This document shows, in pieces, positions 47,084 through 57,755 of a DNA stretch of 64,000 nt (its first letter is position 1; every line of letters starts with the position of its first letter). The notes under the pieces were generated by a model. The model did no database searches. It was not told the DNA's origin and was given only the letters and a program-made list of their open reading frames with translations. Origin of the DNA: Aquipseudomonas alcaligenes (lineage in GTDB: Bacteria > Pseudomonadota > Gammaproteobacteria > Pseudomonadales > Pseudomonadaceae). The stretch lies in NCBI RefSeq assembly GCF_900156545.1, contig NZ_FTNW01000005.1, positions 124,001 through 188,000 of the forward strand. Direction: 5' to 3'. The position numbers were made by a program, and so were the translations under genes.

Positions 47084-48312
47084 TCCGCGCCGTCCTGCTT
47101 CTGCTGCTGGTGGTCAGCGCGGCGACCCTGCTGGGGTTGGCCGTCGCCGAGCACAGCGGCTACGTGCTGATCGCCTGGAAGGGCCTGCGTTACGAATCCA
47201 GCCTGTGGGTGTTCCTGCTTCTGCTGGCGCTGGCCTGGGGCCTGTTCGTCGGCGTGCGCTGGCTGGTGCGGGTGTTGCTGGCCTCCGGTGGTGTGGTCAA
47301 TCCCTGGTCCCGGCGCAACCGTGGCAAGCGCCAGCAGCTGGCCGCCGACAAGGGCCTGTTGGACCTGATCGAGGGGCGCTGGGAACGTGCCGTGCGCCAC
47401 CTGTCGCTGGCCGCCGAGGGCGAGCGTCAGCCGCTGATGTATTACCTGGGCGCGGCCCGTGCCGCGCACAAGCTGGGGCGGGTGGAGGAGGGCGAGGCGT
47501 TGCTGGAAAAGGCCCTGCGCAGCCAGCCGCAGGCCGAGCTGGCCGTGGCCCTGACCCATGCCGAGCTGCAGCGTGAGCGCGGCGATCTCGACGGTGCCCT
47601 GGAAACCCTGCAGGCCATGCGCGAGCGTCATCCGCGGCATCATGCGGTGCTCGAGCAACTGCAGCGCACACTGGTCGAGCGCGGCGACTGGGCAGCCTTG
47701 CTGGAGCTGCTGCCGGAGCTGCGCAAGAGCCGTGTGGTCGAGGGCGAGGCGCTCGCCGAACTGGAGCGCAAGGCCTGGATCGACCGCCTGCAACGTGCCG
47801 GCGAGCAGGGACTGGAGCAGGGCGAGCTGGCCCTGCAACCCCTGACGGCCGCCTGGCATCAGTTGTCCTCGGCGCAGCGCCAGGATGCCGAGCTGCTGCT
47901 GGCCTATGCCCGCCAACTGCGCGCCCTGGGCGCCCAGGAGGAGGCCGAGGAGGTGCTGCGTAAGGCGCTCAAGCAGGGTTACGACGAACGTCTGGTGCGC
48001 CTCTACGGCCAGCTGCGCGGGCGCGACCCGGCGCGCCAGCTGCAGACTGCCGAGGCGCTGCTCAAGCAGCATCCGCAGGCGCCGCAGCTCCTGCTGGCCC
48101 TGGGCCGTCTAAGTCTGCAGAACGGCCTGTGGGGCAAGGCGCGCGAATATTTCGAGATCAGTCTGGAGTTTGCCCGCAGCCCCGAGGCCTGCGCCGAGCT
48201 GGCGCGCCTGCTGGCCAGCCAGGGCGAGGCCGAGCAGAGCAATCGTCTGCTGCAGGAGCTGCTGGTGCTGCAAGGCCAGCGCCTGCCCGAGCTGCCCCAG
48301 CCATCGGCCTGA
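47080..48312 (+). CDS. hemY: HemY family TPR membrane protein
   Basis: 410 aa. Two N-terminal hydrophobic helices (VLLLLLVVSAATLLGLAVAE and LWVFLLLLALAWGLFVGV), a HemY_N region, then TPR-like helices in the cytoplasmic remainder. Its role in protoporphyrin metabolism is not fully defined in proteobacteria. It is the fourth gene of hemCDXY with 4-nt overlap to hemX. Confidence 0.92.
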   Translation: MIRAVLLLLLVVSAATLLGLAVAEHSGYVLIAWKGLRYESSLWVFLLLLALAWGLFVGVRWLVRVLLASGGVVNPWSRRNRGKRQQLAADKGLLDLIEGRWERAVRHLSLAAEGERQPLMYYLGAARAAHKLGRVEEGEALLEKALRSQPQAELAVALTHAELQRERGDLDGALETLQAMRERHPRHHAVLEQLQRTLVERGDWAALLELLPELRKSRVVEGEALAELERKAWIDRLQRAGEQGLEQGELALQPLTAAWHQLSSAQRQDAELLLAYARQLRALGAQEEAEEVLRKALKQGYDERLVRLYGQLRGRDPARQLQTAEALLKQHPQAPQLLLALGRLSLQNGLWGKAREYFEISLEFARSPEACAELARLLASQGEAEQSNRLLQELLVLQGQRLPELPQPSA

Positions 48313-48415
48313 CGTATGGCGCCCTGTCGCTGACGGGGCGTCTGCCATTACCTTGAAAGGCCGCTCGGCTTTCCTCTACCGTAGGCGCCTTTCTCGCCCC
48401 CGCATCGGAGTTCCC

Positions 48416-48907
48416 ATGGCGCTGGCCACCTCGCGTACCCTGTTCCTGCTGGCATTTATCGGCTGCCTGGCCCTGATGGGCGGTGCGCTCTATCTGGAGC
48501 ATGTGGTCGGCCTCAACCCCTGCCCGCTGTGCGTCGTCCAGCGCGTCTTCGTCATTCTCTTCGCGCTGGTCTGTCTGATCGCCGCCATTCATGGGCCGGC
48601 CCGTGGCGGGCAACGCGGATATGCCCTGCTGGCCCTGCTGTTTGCCGCTGGTGGCGGCGCCACGGCGGCGCGCCAGGTCTGGTTGCAGGGCGTTCCGGCG
48701 GACCAGCTGGAAGCCTGCCTGCCGAGTCTGGAATTCATGGTCCAGGCGCTGCCCCTGCAGGAGATCGCGCGCCTGGTCTTCCATGGCACCGCCGACTGTG
48801 CCGAGGTGACCTGGACCCTGTTTGGCCTCAGCGTGCCGGAGTGGAGTCTGCTGGCTTTCGTCGGCATGGCCCTGTTCGCCCTGATCCAGCTGTTTCGTCG
48901 CGCCTGA
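48416..48907 (+). CDS. dsbB: Disulfide bond formation protein DsbB
   Basis: 163 aa with four membrane helices. It re-oxidises DsbA and passes electrons to quinone. The first redox pair is CPLC; the second loop pair is Cys in LEACLPSLEF and TADCAEV. In P. aeruginosa this locus is the dsbB paralogue called dsbH. It lies about 100 bp after hemY with its own likely promoter. Confidence 0.93.
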   Translation: MALATSRTLFLLAFIGCLALMGGALYLEHVVGLNPCPLCVVQRVFVILFALVCLIAAIHGPARGGQRGYALLALLFAAGGGATAARQVWLQGVPADQLEACLPSLEFMVQALPLQEIARLVFHGTADCAEVTWTLFGLSVPEWSLLAFVGMALFALIQLFRRA

Positions 48908-49079
48908 CGATTCCCGATCGGCATGACTTGATGCCCGCGCCGAGTGGGCATACTCTGGCCCTGCGCCTTGTCAGGAAACTGCCGTTTTTGCCGAGGCGCC
49001 CCCCGAGAATTCGCGAGCTGACAATAAAATGTCTCGGGGCTGGCGTATTCGCATTCACCAGTAGGGAAGTGAGGACATC

Positions 49080-49553
49080 ATGCTCGAGAGCTGCCAGAAC
49101 GCCCAGGAACGCTGGGGTGGCGTACACCAGCTGATCGATCGCTGGTTGCAGGAACGCCATGAACTGGTGAGCGCCTTCGGCGCGCTCAGCGATAACCTTC
49201 AGGGTGCGGCGTCCGGGCAGGGCGTGCAGCGCTTCTGCGAGATTCTGGTCGACTACGTCTCGGCCGGCCACTTCGAGGTCTACGAGCAGTTGACCAGCGA
49301 GGCCAAGGCCTTCGGTGATCAGCGTGGCCTGGAGCTGGCCAAGCAGATCTACCCGCGCATCGAGGCCATCACCGAGGTGGCACTGGCGTTCAATGATCGC
49401 TGCGACAACGGCGACTGCCGCGATGCCGCCTCGCTCAATGCCGAACTCAAACGCCTCGGTCAATTGCTGCATGAGCGTTTCGAGCTGGAAGACTGCCTGA
49501 TCGAGGTGTTGCACAACGCCCATCGGCAACAGGCCACCGCGACCCCGCTCTGA
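49080..49553 (+). CDS. algQ: Anti-RNA polymerase sigma-70 factor Rsd/AlgQ
   Basis: 157 aa. It binds sigma-70 region 4 and shifts polymerase to other sigmas in stationary phase; in P. aeruginosa it also affects alginate. An all-helical protein with [23 protein letters not shown] at the start and [26 protein letters not shown] C-terminus ([12 protein letters not shown]). A long 172-bp leader separates it from dsbB. Confidence 0.95.
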   Translation: MLESCQNAQERWGGVHQLIDRWLQERHELVSAFGALSDNLQGAASGQGVQRFCEILVDYVSAGHFEVYEQLTSEAKAFGDQRGLELAKQIYPRIEAITEVALAFNDRCDNGDCRDAASLNAELKRLGQLLHERFELEDCLIEVLHNAHRQQATATPL

Positions 49554-49568
49554 GCCGGTCGATCACTC

Positions 49569-49602
49569 AAGAAAAAGCCGCCCTACGAGGCGGCTTTTTC
49601 TT
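49569..49602. terminator. Bidirectional terminator between algQ and the FKBP gene
   Basis: AAGAAAAAGCCGCC and GGCGGCTTTTTCTT arms, loop CTACGA. Confidence 0.9.
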
Positions 49603-49607
49603 GGCTG

Positions 49608-50246
49608 TCAGTCGGCGACTTCGAGCAGTTCCACTTCGAACACCAGGGGCGCGTTCGGTGGTATCAGGTCACCTGCGCCTTCTGCACCATAGGCCTGCTC
49701 GGCCGGAATCACCACGCGCCAGCGCGCGCCGGCCGGCATCTCGCGCAGCGCGGTCTGCCAGCCGGGAATCAGCGCACCGAGGCGGAACCACTGGGGGCCT
49801 TCGCTCTGGTCGAACAGGCTGCCGTCGGCCAGCTCGCCGCGGTAATTGACCCGCACTCTGCCATTGCTGCGAGGCTTGGCACCGTTACCCGCGCGCAACT
49901 CGCGCACCAGTACGCCACCGGCCAGTTCGCGTACGCCGTAGCGGGATTTCTCCGTGGCCAGGAAGCGTCCCTCGGCCTGGCGCGCCTGTGTTTCACGGGA
50001 CTCGGCGCTGCGTTGTTCGTGCTCTTCAAGCAATGCGTCAATGCGCTCCGGCGGCAGGCGTAGCGCCTCGCCGCGATAGGCCTGGCGCAGGCCTTCGAGC
50101 AGCGCCGGCAGCGGCAGGTTGGGCACCTCGCCGCGCAGGCGTTCACCCAGTTTGGCGCCGAGGCTATAGGCCAGATCCTCATCCTGCTGCGCGGCGTACG
50201 CCAGCGATGAACAGAGGCACAGCAGTACCAGCCAGAAGCGCAACAT
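49608..50246 (-). CDS. FKBP-type peptidyl-prolyl isomerase
   Basis: 212 aa. A signal peptide (MLRFWLVLLCLCSSLAYA) directs it to the periplasm. The N-terminal dimerisation helices carry AEGRFLATEKSRYGVRE, and the C-terminal FKBP domain has GRVRVNYRGELADGSLFDQS and YGAEGAGDLIPPNAPLVFEVELLEV. It resembles FkpA-type foldases. It is divergent from algP and convergent with algQ. Confidence 0.92.
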   Translation of the reverse strand: MLRFWLVLLCLCSSLAYAAQQDEDLAYSLGAKLGERLRGEVPNLPLPALLEGLRQAYRGEALRLPPERIDALLEEHEQRSAESRETQARQAEGRFLATEKSRYGVRELAGGVLVRELRAGNGAKPRSNGRVRVNYRGELADGSLFDQSEGPQWFRLGALIPGWQTALREMPAGARWRVVIPAEQAYGAEGAGDLIPPNAPLVFEVELLEVAD

Positions 50247-50361
50247 GTTAGATATCTCCGCAAAATGTGCCGGCGATTATGCAGGTTGCCGGCGCGGGCG
50301 CTAGCGACTGGCGAGTCAGGCGTCTAGTATGGGGTCACCAACGTCCGTTAGGAGGCACGCC

Positions 50362-51309
50362 ATGCCGACCAACAATAAGAAGTCCGTTAGCACTCCTTTG
50401 CACCTGCTGCAGCAACTTTCCCACAGTCTGCTCGAACACCTGGAAAAGGCCTGCACCCAGGCGCTGGTTGAGGCCGAAGAGCTGCTGACCAAGCTGGAAA
50501 AGCAACGCGTCAAAGCGCAGGAAAAACTGCACGACACCCGCAGCAAGCTGCAGGATGCGGCCAAGGCCGGCAAGGCCAAGGCACAGGAAAAGGCCAAGGC
50601 CGCTGCGGCTGAGCTGGAAGAGCTGCTTGAGGCGCTCAAGACCCGTCAGGCTGAAACCCGCAGCTACATTGCCCAGCTCAAGCGCGATGCCCAGGAAAGC
50701 CTGAAGCTGGCGCAGGGCGTGGGCAAGGTCCGCGAGGCTGCTGCCAAGGCGCTGGACAGCCGTGCTGTCGCCAAGCCTGCGACCAAAGCCGCGACGAAGA
50801 AAGCGACTGCCAAGCCCGCAGCCAAAGTAGCCACGAAACCCGCTGCCAAGCCTGCTGCGAAGAGTGCTGCCAAACCCGCCGCCGCCAAGGCCCCGGCCAA
50901 AGCAGCCGCTGCCAAGCCCGCCGCTAAGCCGGCCGTCAAACCAGCCTCTAAGCCCGCGGCCAAGCCGGCCGCCGCCAAGGCTCCGGCCAAAGCAGCCGCT
51001 GGCAAGCCCGCAGCGAAACCGGCAGCCAAGCCAGCCTCTAAGCCTGCGGCCAAACCGGCCGCTGCCAAGGCTCCGGCCAAAGCAACAGCGGCCAAGCCGG
51101 TAGCGAAGCCGGCGGCAAAACCCGCTGCCAAGCCTGCGGCGAAGCCGGCAGCCAAGAAGCCCGCAGCGGCCAAGCCGGCAGCCGCCAAGCCCGCTGCGAA
51201 GCCGGCCAGCAAGCCTGCAGCCGCCAAACCGGCAGCACCGGCCAGCGCTGCGCCGGCACCGGCGGCCGCACCTGCCGCCAGCAACGGCAGCACGCCGCCC
51301 AGCGCTTAA
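50362..51309 (+). CDS. algP: Histone H1-like alginate regulator AlgP (AlgR3)
   Basis: 315 aa. The first about 120 residues are a helical, charged coiled-coil domain (LLQQLSHSLLEHLEKACTQ, LEELLEALKTRQAETRSYI). The remainder is repeats of Lys-Pro-Ala-Ala and variants, a highly basic DNA-binding tail like histone H1. Such a tail can vary in repeat number by slippage or recombination. AGGAGG precedes ATG 50362. It belongs to the algQ-algP cluster. Confidence 0.93.
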   Translation: MPTNNKKSVSTPLHLLQQLSHSLLEHLEKACTQALVEAEELLTKLEKQRVKAQEKLHDTRSKLQDAAKAGKAKAQEKAKAAAAELEELLEALKTRQAETRSYIAQLKRDAQESLKLAQGVGKVREAAAKALDSRAVAKPATKAATKKATAKPAAKVATKPAAKPAAKSAAKPAAAKAPAKAAAAKPAAKPAVKPASKPAAKPAAAKAPAKAAAGKPAAKPAAKPASKPAAKPAAAKAPAKATAAKPVAKPAAKPAAKPAAKPAAKKPAAAKPAAAKPAAKPASKPAAAKPAAPASAAPAPAAAPAASNGSTPPSA

Positions 51310-51749
51310 GTCTGAGTGGCCGCGGCGCGCAGCAGTTCGCGCGCGTCGCGCTCCTCCAGCAGCGTTTCCAACCAGGCCACGGCTTCGTCCGTGGCCTGCC
51401 ATTTTTGGGCCAGCTGTTCCAGTCTGCCGAGCAGCTCCCGTTCGGCCTCCAGCTCCAGCGCCTTGACCTGTTCGCGCAGGCGCGCCTGTTGCGGGTCGAG
51501 CTGCGCTGCGGCCTTCCAGCCCTGCCGTAGCGCGCGCAGCGGCTGCACCACCTGGCATTGCCAGGGCTTGGCTATGGCATGCAGCTGCGCCATGCGCTGC
51601 GCGTCGTAGGGCACTTGCCGGCGCTCCAGCCATAGCGCGCAGAGCAGCAGGCAGACGTCCGCGCCACTGTCCTGCAGGCGCAGAAAGACCTGCTCCACGC
51701 CGGGACGGGCGTAACAGGCCAGGGCGAAATTCCACAGGTCAGCTGGCAT
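51306..51749 (-). CDS. TIGR02444 family protein
   Basis: 147 aa. MPADLWNFALACYARPGVEQVFLRLQDSGADVCLLLCALWL is the family start; a helical C-terminus follows. It is a small conserved gammaproteobacterial protein of unknown function. It overlaps the algP stop by 4 nt (convergent) and lies 39 bp from the divergent ABC-F gene. Confidence 0.88.
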   Translation of the reverse strand: MPADLWNFALACYARPGVEQVFLRLQDSGADVCLLLCALWLERRQVPYDAQRMAQLHAIAKPWQCQVVQPLRALRQGWKAAAQLDPQQARLREQVKALELEAERELLGRLEQLAQKWQATDEAVAWLETLLEERDARELLRAAATQT

Positions 51750-51788
51750 AGGGTGCTCCGGGCGAAGCTGGTAGACTCCGCGGCCATT

Positions 51789-53698
<1,910 letters not shown>

Positions 53699-53699
<1 letters not shown>

Positions 53700-54232
53700 T
53701 GGAGCAGCTGGCAGTGCTCAGTGATTGGCGCGAGCCGCTGATTCTGGCCGGGCAGGTGCTGCTGATCCTGCTCCTGGCCTGGGCCGTCCAGCGCCTGGTT
53801 GGGCGCGGTATCACCCGCCTTGGCGAGCGCTACGCGGCGCTGCCGACCGAGCTGTGGCTGCCGCTGCGCGGCCTGCTGCGCTGGCTGATCATGGGCAGCG
53901 CGCTGATGCTGGTGCTGGAGCGCCTGGGCGTGTCCGCCGAGGTGTTATGGACGGCGCTGACCGGCTTCGTCGCGGTGGCCGCGGTGGCCTTCTTCGCCAT
54001 CTGGAGCGTGCTCTCCAACATGTTCTGCGCCCTGCTGATCTTCAGCATGGGGCCGTTCCGCATCGGTGACACCGTCGAGGTGATCGACAGCGCCGACAAG
54101 CCCGGGGTCAAGGGGCGGGTGATGGCGATCAACCTGTTCTACACCACCCTGGAGGACCCGGAGGCAGCCAATGCGCTGATCCAGGTGCCGAATAGCCTGT
54201 TTTTCCAGAAGTCGGTGCGTCGCTGGCGCTGA
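53699..54232 (+). CDS. Small MscS-family mechanosensitive channel protein
   Basis: 177 aa. Three hydrophobic N-terminal segments lead into the MscS pore helix pattern (WTALTGFVAVAAVAFFAIWSVLSN) and the beta domain (GPFRIGDTVEVID, GVKGRVMAINLFYTTLED). It is shorter than canonical MscS and lacks the large C-terminal domain. ATG 53699 overlaps the ABC-F stop by 1 nt. Confidence 0.88.
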
Positions 54233-54286
54233 CCGGAGGGCGGGAGTAGGCTGATTGCCCGCCTTTTGTTGTCGAGGTAACTGTCC

Positions 54287-54916
54287 ATGACTCTGGAAAC
54301 CTGGCTCGCCTTCTTCGTCGCCTGTTGGGTGATCAGCCTGTCGCCGGGTGCCGGTGCGGTGGCCTCGATGAGCGCTGGGCTGCAATACGGGTTCTGGCGT
54401 GGCTACTGGAATGCGCTGGGCCTGCAACTGGCGCTGCTGATGCAGATCGCCGTGGTCGCCGCCGGCCTCGGTGCCGTGCTGGCCACCTCGGAGCTGGCCT
54501 TCAACCTGATCAAGTGGTTCGGCGTGGCCTACCTGGTCTACCTCGGCTGGAAGCAGTGGGTCGCCGCGCCCGGCGAAATCGCCGCCGGTGAAGGCGAGCG
54601 TCCCCTGGGGCGCCCGCTGACCCTGGTGCTGCGCGGTTTTCTGGTCAACGCCAGCAATCCCAAGGCGATCATCTTCATCCTCGCCGTGCTGCCGCAATTC
54701 CTCGATCCCAAGGCGCCGCTGCTGGTCCAGTACCTGCTGATGGCCGCCACCATGGTCGCGGTCGATCTGGTGGTGATGGCCGGCTACACCGGCTTGGCCG
54801 CGCGGGTACTGCGCGCGCTGCGTTCGCCGCGTCAGCAGCGCATCCTCAACCGCACCTTTGGCGGCCTGTTCGTGGCCGCCGCGGCGCTGCTCGCGACCGT
54901 GCGGCGTGCCGCCTGA
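54287..54916 (+). CDS. LysE/RhtB family amino-acid exporter
   Basis: 209 aa with about six hydrophobic segments. The family N-terminus LAFFVACWVISLSPGAGAVASMSAGLQYG and NPKAIIFILAVLPQF in the middle identify it. It is likely a homoserine, threonine or homoserine-lactone exporter; substrate not certain. ATG 54287 after AGGTAA. Confidence 0.9.
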   Translation: MTLETWLAFFVACWVISLSPGAGAVASMSAGLQYGFWRGYWNALGLQLALLMQIAVVAAGLGAVLATSELAFNLIKWFGVAYLVYLGWKQWVAAPGEIAAGEGERPLGRPLTLVLRGFLVNASNPKAIIFILAVLPQFLDPKAPLLVQYLLMAATMVAVDLVVMAGYTGLAARVLRALRSPRQQRILNRTFGGLFVAAAALLATVRRAA

Positions 54917-54917
54917 T

Positions 54918-55691
54918 CTACCAGGGAATCTGCTGTCCGTCCCAGGCCCAGAAGCTGCCGCTGTCTTCCGGCCCATGTTCGGCCACCTGCTGCAGCAGGC
55001 AGCGGGCGGCAAACTCGGGGCTGAAAAGGCTGTCTGCGGCGATCTTGGCCTGAAATGGGCGCGACAGCTCCGTGTCCGTGGTGCCGGGGTGCAGGCTCAG
55101 TACGCAGCTCTGCGGGTTGAGCCGCTTGAGTTCGATGCTGGCTGTGTGCAGCAGCTGGTTGAGTGCCGCTTTGCTGGCCCTGTAGCTGTACCAGCCTCCC
55201 AGGCGGTTATCGCCGATCGAACCCACCCTGGCTGAAAGGGCCGCCACGCTGCAGGGGTGCTTGCCGCGCAGCAGTGGCAGCAGGTGCTTGAGCAGCAGGA
55301 TGGGGGCGAAGCAATTGCTGTTGAAGCTGGCCATCAGTCCTTCAAGGCTGAGCTGTGTCAGGCTCTTTTCGGCGCGTGCAGCATCCTCTTGGAGAATACC
55401 GACGCTGCACAGAAGCAGGTGCAGGCGTGCCGTTTGCGCGAGCAGCTGGCTGGCCAGCGCGGCCACGGCAGCTTCGTTGCGCAGGTCGCAGGCCAGCAGC
55501 TGCAGGCGCGAACCATGGCGAGCCTGCAGGGCCAGCAGATCGGCGCTGGCCGGGGCGTGACGCGCCACGGCAAACACCCTGGCCACCTCGGCACGTTCCA
55601 GCAGCTGCGTCGTCAGCGCCAGGCCGATACCGCGGCTGGCTCCGGCGACAAGCACCTGGGCCGGTTCTTCGATGCGTTGCCAGAACTGCAT
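54918..55691 (-). CDS. Short-chain dehydrogenase/reductase
   Basis: 257 aa Rossmann enzyme. The cofactor motif is VAGASRGIGLAL; NN-like SVGILQED; active site Ser-Tyr-Lys with YSYRASK. It resembles the CsgA/C-factor branch of SDRs. NADP preference and substrate are unknown. It is convergent with the exporter, stop to stop. Confidence 0.9.
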   Translation of the reverse strand: MQFWQRIEEPAQVLVAGASRGIGLALTTQLLERAEVARVFAVARHAPASADLLALQARHGSRLQLLACDLRNEAAVAALASQLLAQTARLHLLLCSVGILQEDAARAEKSLTQLSLEGLMASFNSNCFAPILLLKHLLPLLRGKHPCSVAALSARVGSIGDNRLGGWYSYRASKAALNQLLHTASIELKRLNPQSCVLSLHPGTTDTELSRPFQAKIAADSLFSPEFAARCLLQQVAEHGPEDSGSFWAWDGQQIPW

Positions 55692-55764
55692 GGAGTCGCC
55701 TGTATTGTCGATAGCCTGATGGGCTCGGGCATACTAGTCGCTGTTCCCCGAGGATTGTCAAAAC

Positions 55765-56214
55765 ATGCGTGTGTGGATCGACGCCGACGCCTGCCCCCGG
55801 CTGGCCCGCGACCAGGTGGTGAAGTTCGCCCTCAAGCGCGGCTTCGAGGTGGTGCTGGTGGCTGGCCAGGCGGTGGCGCGGCCGAACTTTGCCTGCGTGA
55901 AGCTGGTGGTGGTGCCGAGCGGCCCGGACGCGGCGGATGATCATCTGGTGGAGCACGCCGTGCCCGGCGAGCTGGTGATCTGCAGCGACATCCCGCTGGC
56001 CGACCGCCTGGTGAAGAAGGGCGTGGCGGCCCTCGATCCGCGCGGCCGCGAGTTCGACGAGCGCAACATGGGTGAGCGTCTGGCGATACGTAACCTGTTC
56101 ACCGACCTGCGCGAGCAGGGGCAGATGGGCGGCGGCCAGGCGGCCTACTCGGACAAGGACCGCCAGGCCTTCGCCAATTCGCTGGACCGCATTCTGACCC
56201 GCCTGATGAGGTAG
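55765..56214 (+). CDS. UPF0178 (YaiI/YqxD) family protein
   Basis: 149 aa. Starts MRVWIDADACPRLARDQVV, the UPF0178 signature with paired acidic residues (PIN-like fold). ICSDIPLADRLVKKG and RNLFTDLREQG are also conserved. A nuclease role is possible by fold but not shown. REP sequence follows. Confidence 0.9.
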   Translation: MRVWIDADACPRLARDQVVKFALKRGFEVVLVAGQAVARPNFACVKLVVVPSGPDAADDHLVEHAVPGELVICSDIPLADRLVKKGVAALDPRGREFDERNMGERLAIRNLFTDLREQGQMGGGQAAYSDKDRQAFANSLDRILTRLMR

Positions 56215-56216
56215 CT

Positions 56217-56332
56217 ACTGCTCCCCTCTCCCTTTGGGATAGGGGGAGAGAGTGTTGCCTGTTGCACCGAGTCGCTTGCGGCACCCTCACCCCAGCCCTC
56301 TCCCGGATGGAGAGGGGGCGTGGATATCAGCA
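56217..56332. repeat. Pair of REP sequences
   Basis: CCCTCTCCCTTTGGGATAGG and the later CCCTCTCCCGGATGGAGAGG arms, with CCCTCACCCCAG as the conserved flank. Same family as at 8831 and 62372. It lies between yaiI and the convergent thioesterase gene. Confidence 0.75.
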
Positions 56333-56343
56333 AATATGACGGC

Positions 56344-56814
56344 CTACCCGCACAGATAGGTGCCGGTACCCACCGCTACCAGAGTGCCGTCGTCGCTGTG
56401 CAGTTCGCTGCGCACCACGGCCACCTTGTTGCCTGAGCGCAGCAGCACGGCGGTGGCGGTGAACAGCTGGCCGCGGCCGGGGCGCAGGTAGTCCACGCGC
56501 AGGTCGATGGTGCCCAGCTTGGACAGGCGCTGCATGCGCTCCTGCTGGCTCAGGTGCTGGTGCTTGTCGAAGGCGCCGATCAGCGCCATGGCGCCGCCGG
56601 CGACGTCCAGCAGCGAGGAGATCACCCCGCCGTGGAGAATGCCGTGGACGAAGTTGCCGATCAGCTCGGGCTTCATCGGCAGGCTCATCACCACCCGGTC
56701 GCCACTCAGCTCGTCGATGCGGATGCCCAGCACCTGATTGAAGGGGATGCGCTGGAAGAAGGCTTCCACGCCCTGGCGCTGTTCCTCGGATAGCTGGAAG
56801 ACCGGTTTGCTCAT
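56344..56814 (-). CDS. PaaI/YiiD-like hotdog-fold thioesterase
   Basis: 156 aa. The hotdog core has NFVHGILHGGVISSLLDVAGGAMAL (HGG with catalytic Asp) and LRVDYLRPGRGQL. It hydrolyses acyl-CoA or related thioesters; substrate unknown. Start MSKPVFQLSEEQR at 56814; a spurious longer frame continues upstream. Confidence 0.88.
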   Translation of the reverse strand: MSKPVFQLSEEQRQGVEAFFQRIPFNQVLGIRIDELSGDRVVMSLPMKPELIGNFVHGILHGGVISSLLDVAGGAMALIGAFDKHQHLSQQERMQRLSKLGTIDLRVDYLRPGRGQLFTATAVLLRSGNKVAVVRSELHSDDGTLVAVGTGTYLCG

Positions 56815-56917
56815 GCTGCGCTCCTGCGGCTCGACTGTGGCGCACACGCTGCCGCAGGACGCTGCTACTGGCCAGGGGCGCGGCGGGGACGCCGCGCACA
56901 ATGGCCGGAACGGCCTG

Positions 56918-57583
56918 TCAGTGCGCCTGGGCCAGCTCCAGGACGCGGTCGACAAGCTTGTTGATGCCGGCGGCGGCCTGGGCGATGGACTCGGCCAGCA
57001 TATAGGCGGGTGTGCTGACCAGCTTGCGCGCGCTGTCTTCGACGATGTCCTCGACCGTGCACTCGACGTGCTGGCCGCCCATGGCGGTGAGGCCTGCCAC
57101 GGCAGGATCGTCGGCGGCGCCCAGGGTGCAGGTGACGCCTTCGCCATAGATCTTCGCCGCCAGGGCCGGGGCGATGCAGATCAGGCCGATCGGCTTGCCG
57201 GCTTGGGCGAAGGCCTGGGCAGCGGCCAGCACATCGGGCTGCACGCTGCAGCCGGCACCTTCCAGGGCGAAGTTGGAGAGGTTCTTGGCCACGCCGAAAC
57301 CGCCGGGCAGGATCAGCGCGTCGAACTGCTCGGCCTTCAGTTCGCGTACGTCCATCACGTCGCCACGGGCTATGCGCGCGGCCTCGGTGAGCACGTTGCG
57401 GCTCTCCGGCATTTCGGCGCCGGTGAGGTGGTCGATCACGTGCATCTGCGCGATGTTGGGGGCGAAGCACTGCACCTGGGCGCCGCGCTGGTCGAGGCGC
57501 AGCAGGGTGATCACGCTCTCGTGGATTTCCGCGCCGTCGTAGACGCCACAGCCGGAAAGGATGACCGCGACTCGTTTGTGCAT
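56918..57583 (-). CDS. elbB: Isoprenoid biosynthesis glyoxalase ElbB
   Basis: 221 aa of the DJ-1/PfpI class. Seen are VAVILSGCGVYDGAEIHE, ALILPGGFGVAKNLSNFA and the nucleophile region PIGLICIAPALAAKIYG. ElbB in E. coli has weak glyoxalase III activity and was linked to isoprenoids. Monocistronic and divergent from the sterol-desaturase-like gene. Confidence 0.92.
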   Translation of the reverse strand: MHKRVAVILSGCGVYDGAEIHESVITLLRLDQRGAQVQCFAPNIAQMHVIDHLTGAEMPESRNVLTEAARIARGDVMDVRELKAEQFDALILPGGFGVAKNLSNFALEGAGCSVQPDVLAAAQAFAQAGKPIGLICIAPALAAKIYGEGVTCTLGAADDPAVAGLTAMGGQHVECTVEDIVEDSARKLVSTPAYMLAESIAQAAAGINKLVDRVLELAQAH

Positions 57584-57755
57584 GCTGTTCTCCAATAGCC
57601 AGGCAAGGGGACTGCTCGCCAGTTTCGCCGATTGCCGGGGCGAGCGTCGAGCAGTGGCATGTCGCCAAATGCCACTTGGGCTGGCATTCGCCGCCGCGAG
57701 CATCCGGCGGGGCAGGCATAGGATCAGCTTAGGTCAACCTGCGCAGTGCCGAACC

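Noticed and set aside
50335..51735. A Gly/Arg-rich minus-strand frame over algP, and the impression of a CRISPR-like repeat array there
   Set aside because: The repeats are the coding repeats of the KPAA tail; units are contiguous, degenerate and lack spacers. The antisense frame is their mirror.
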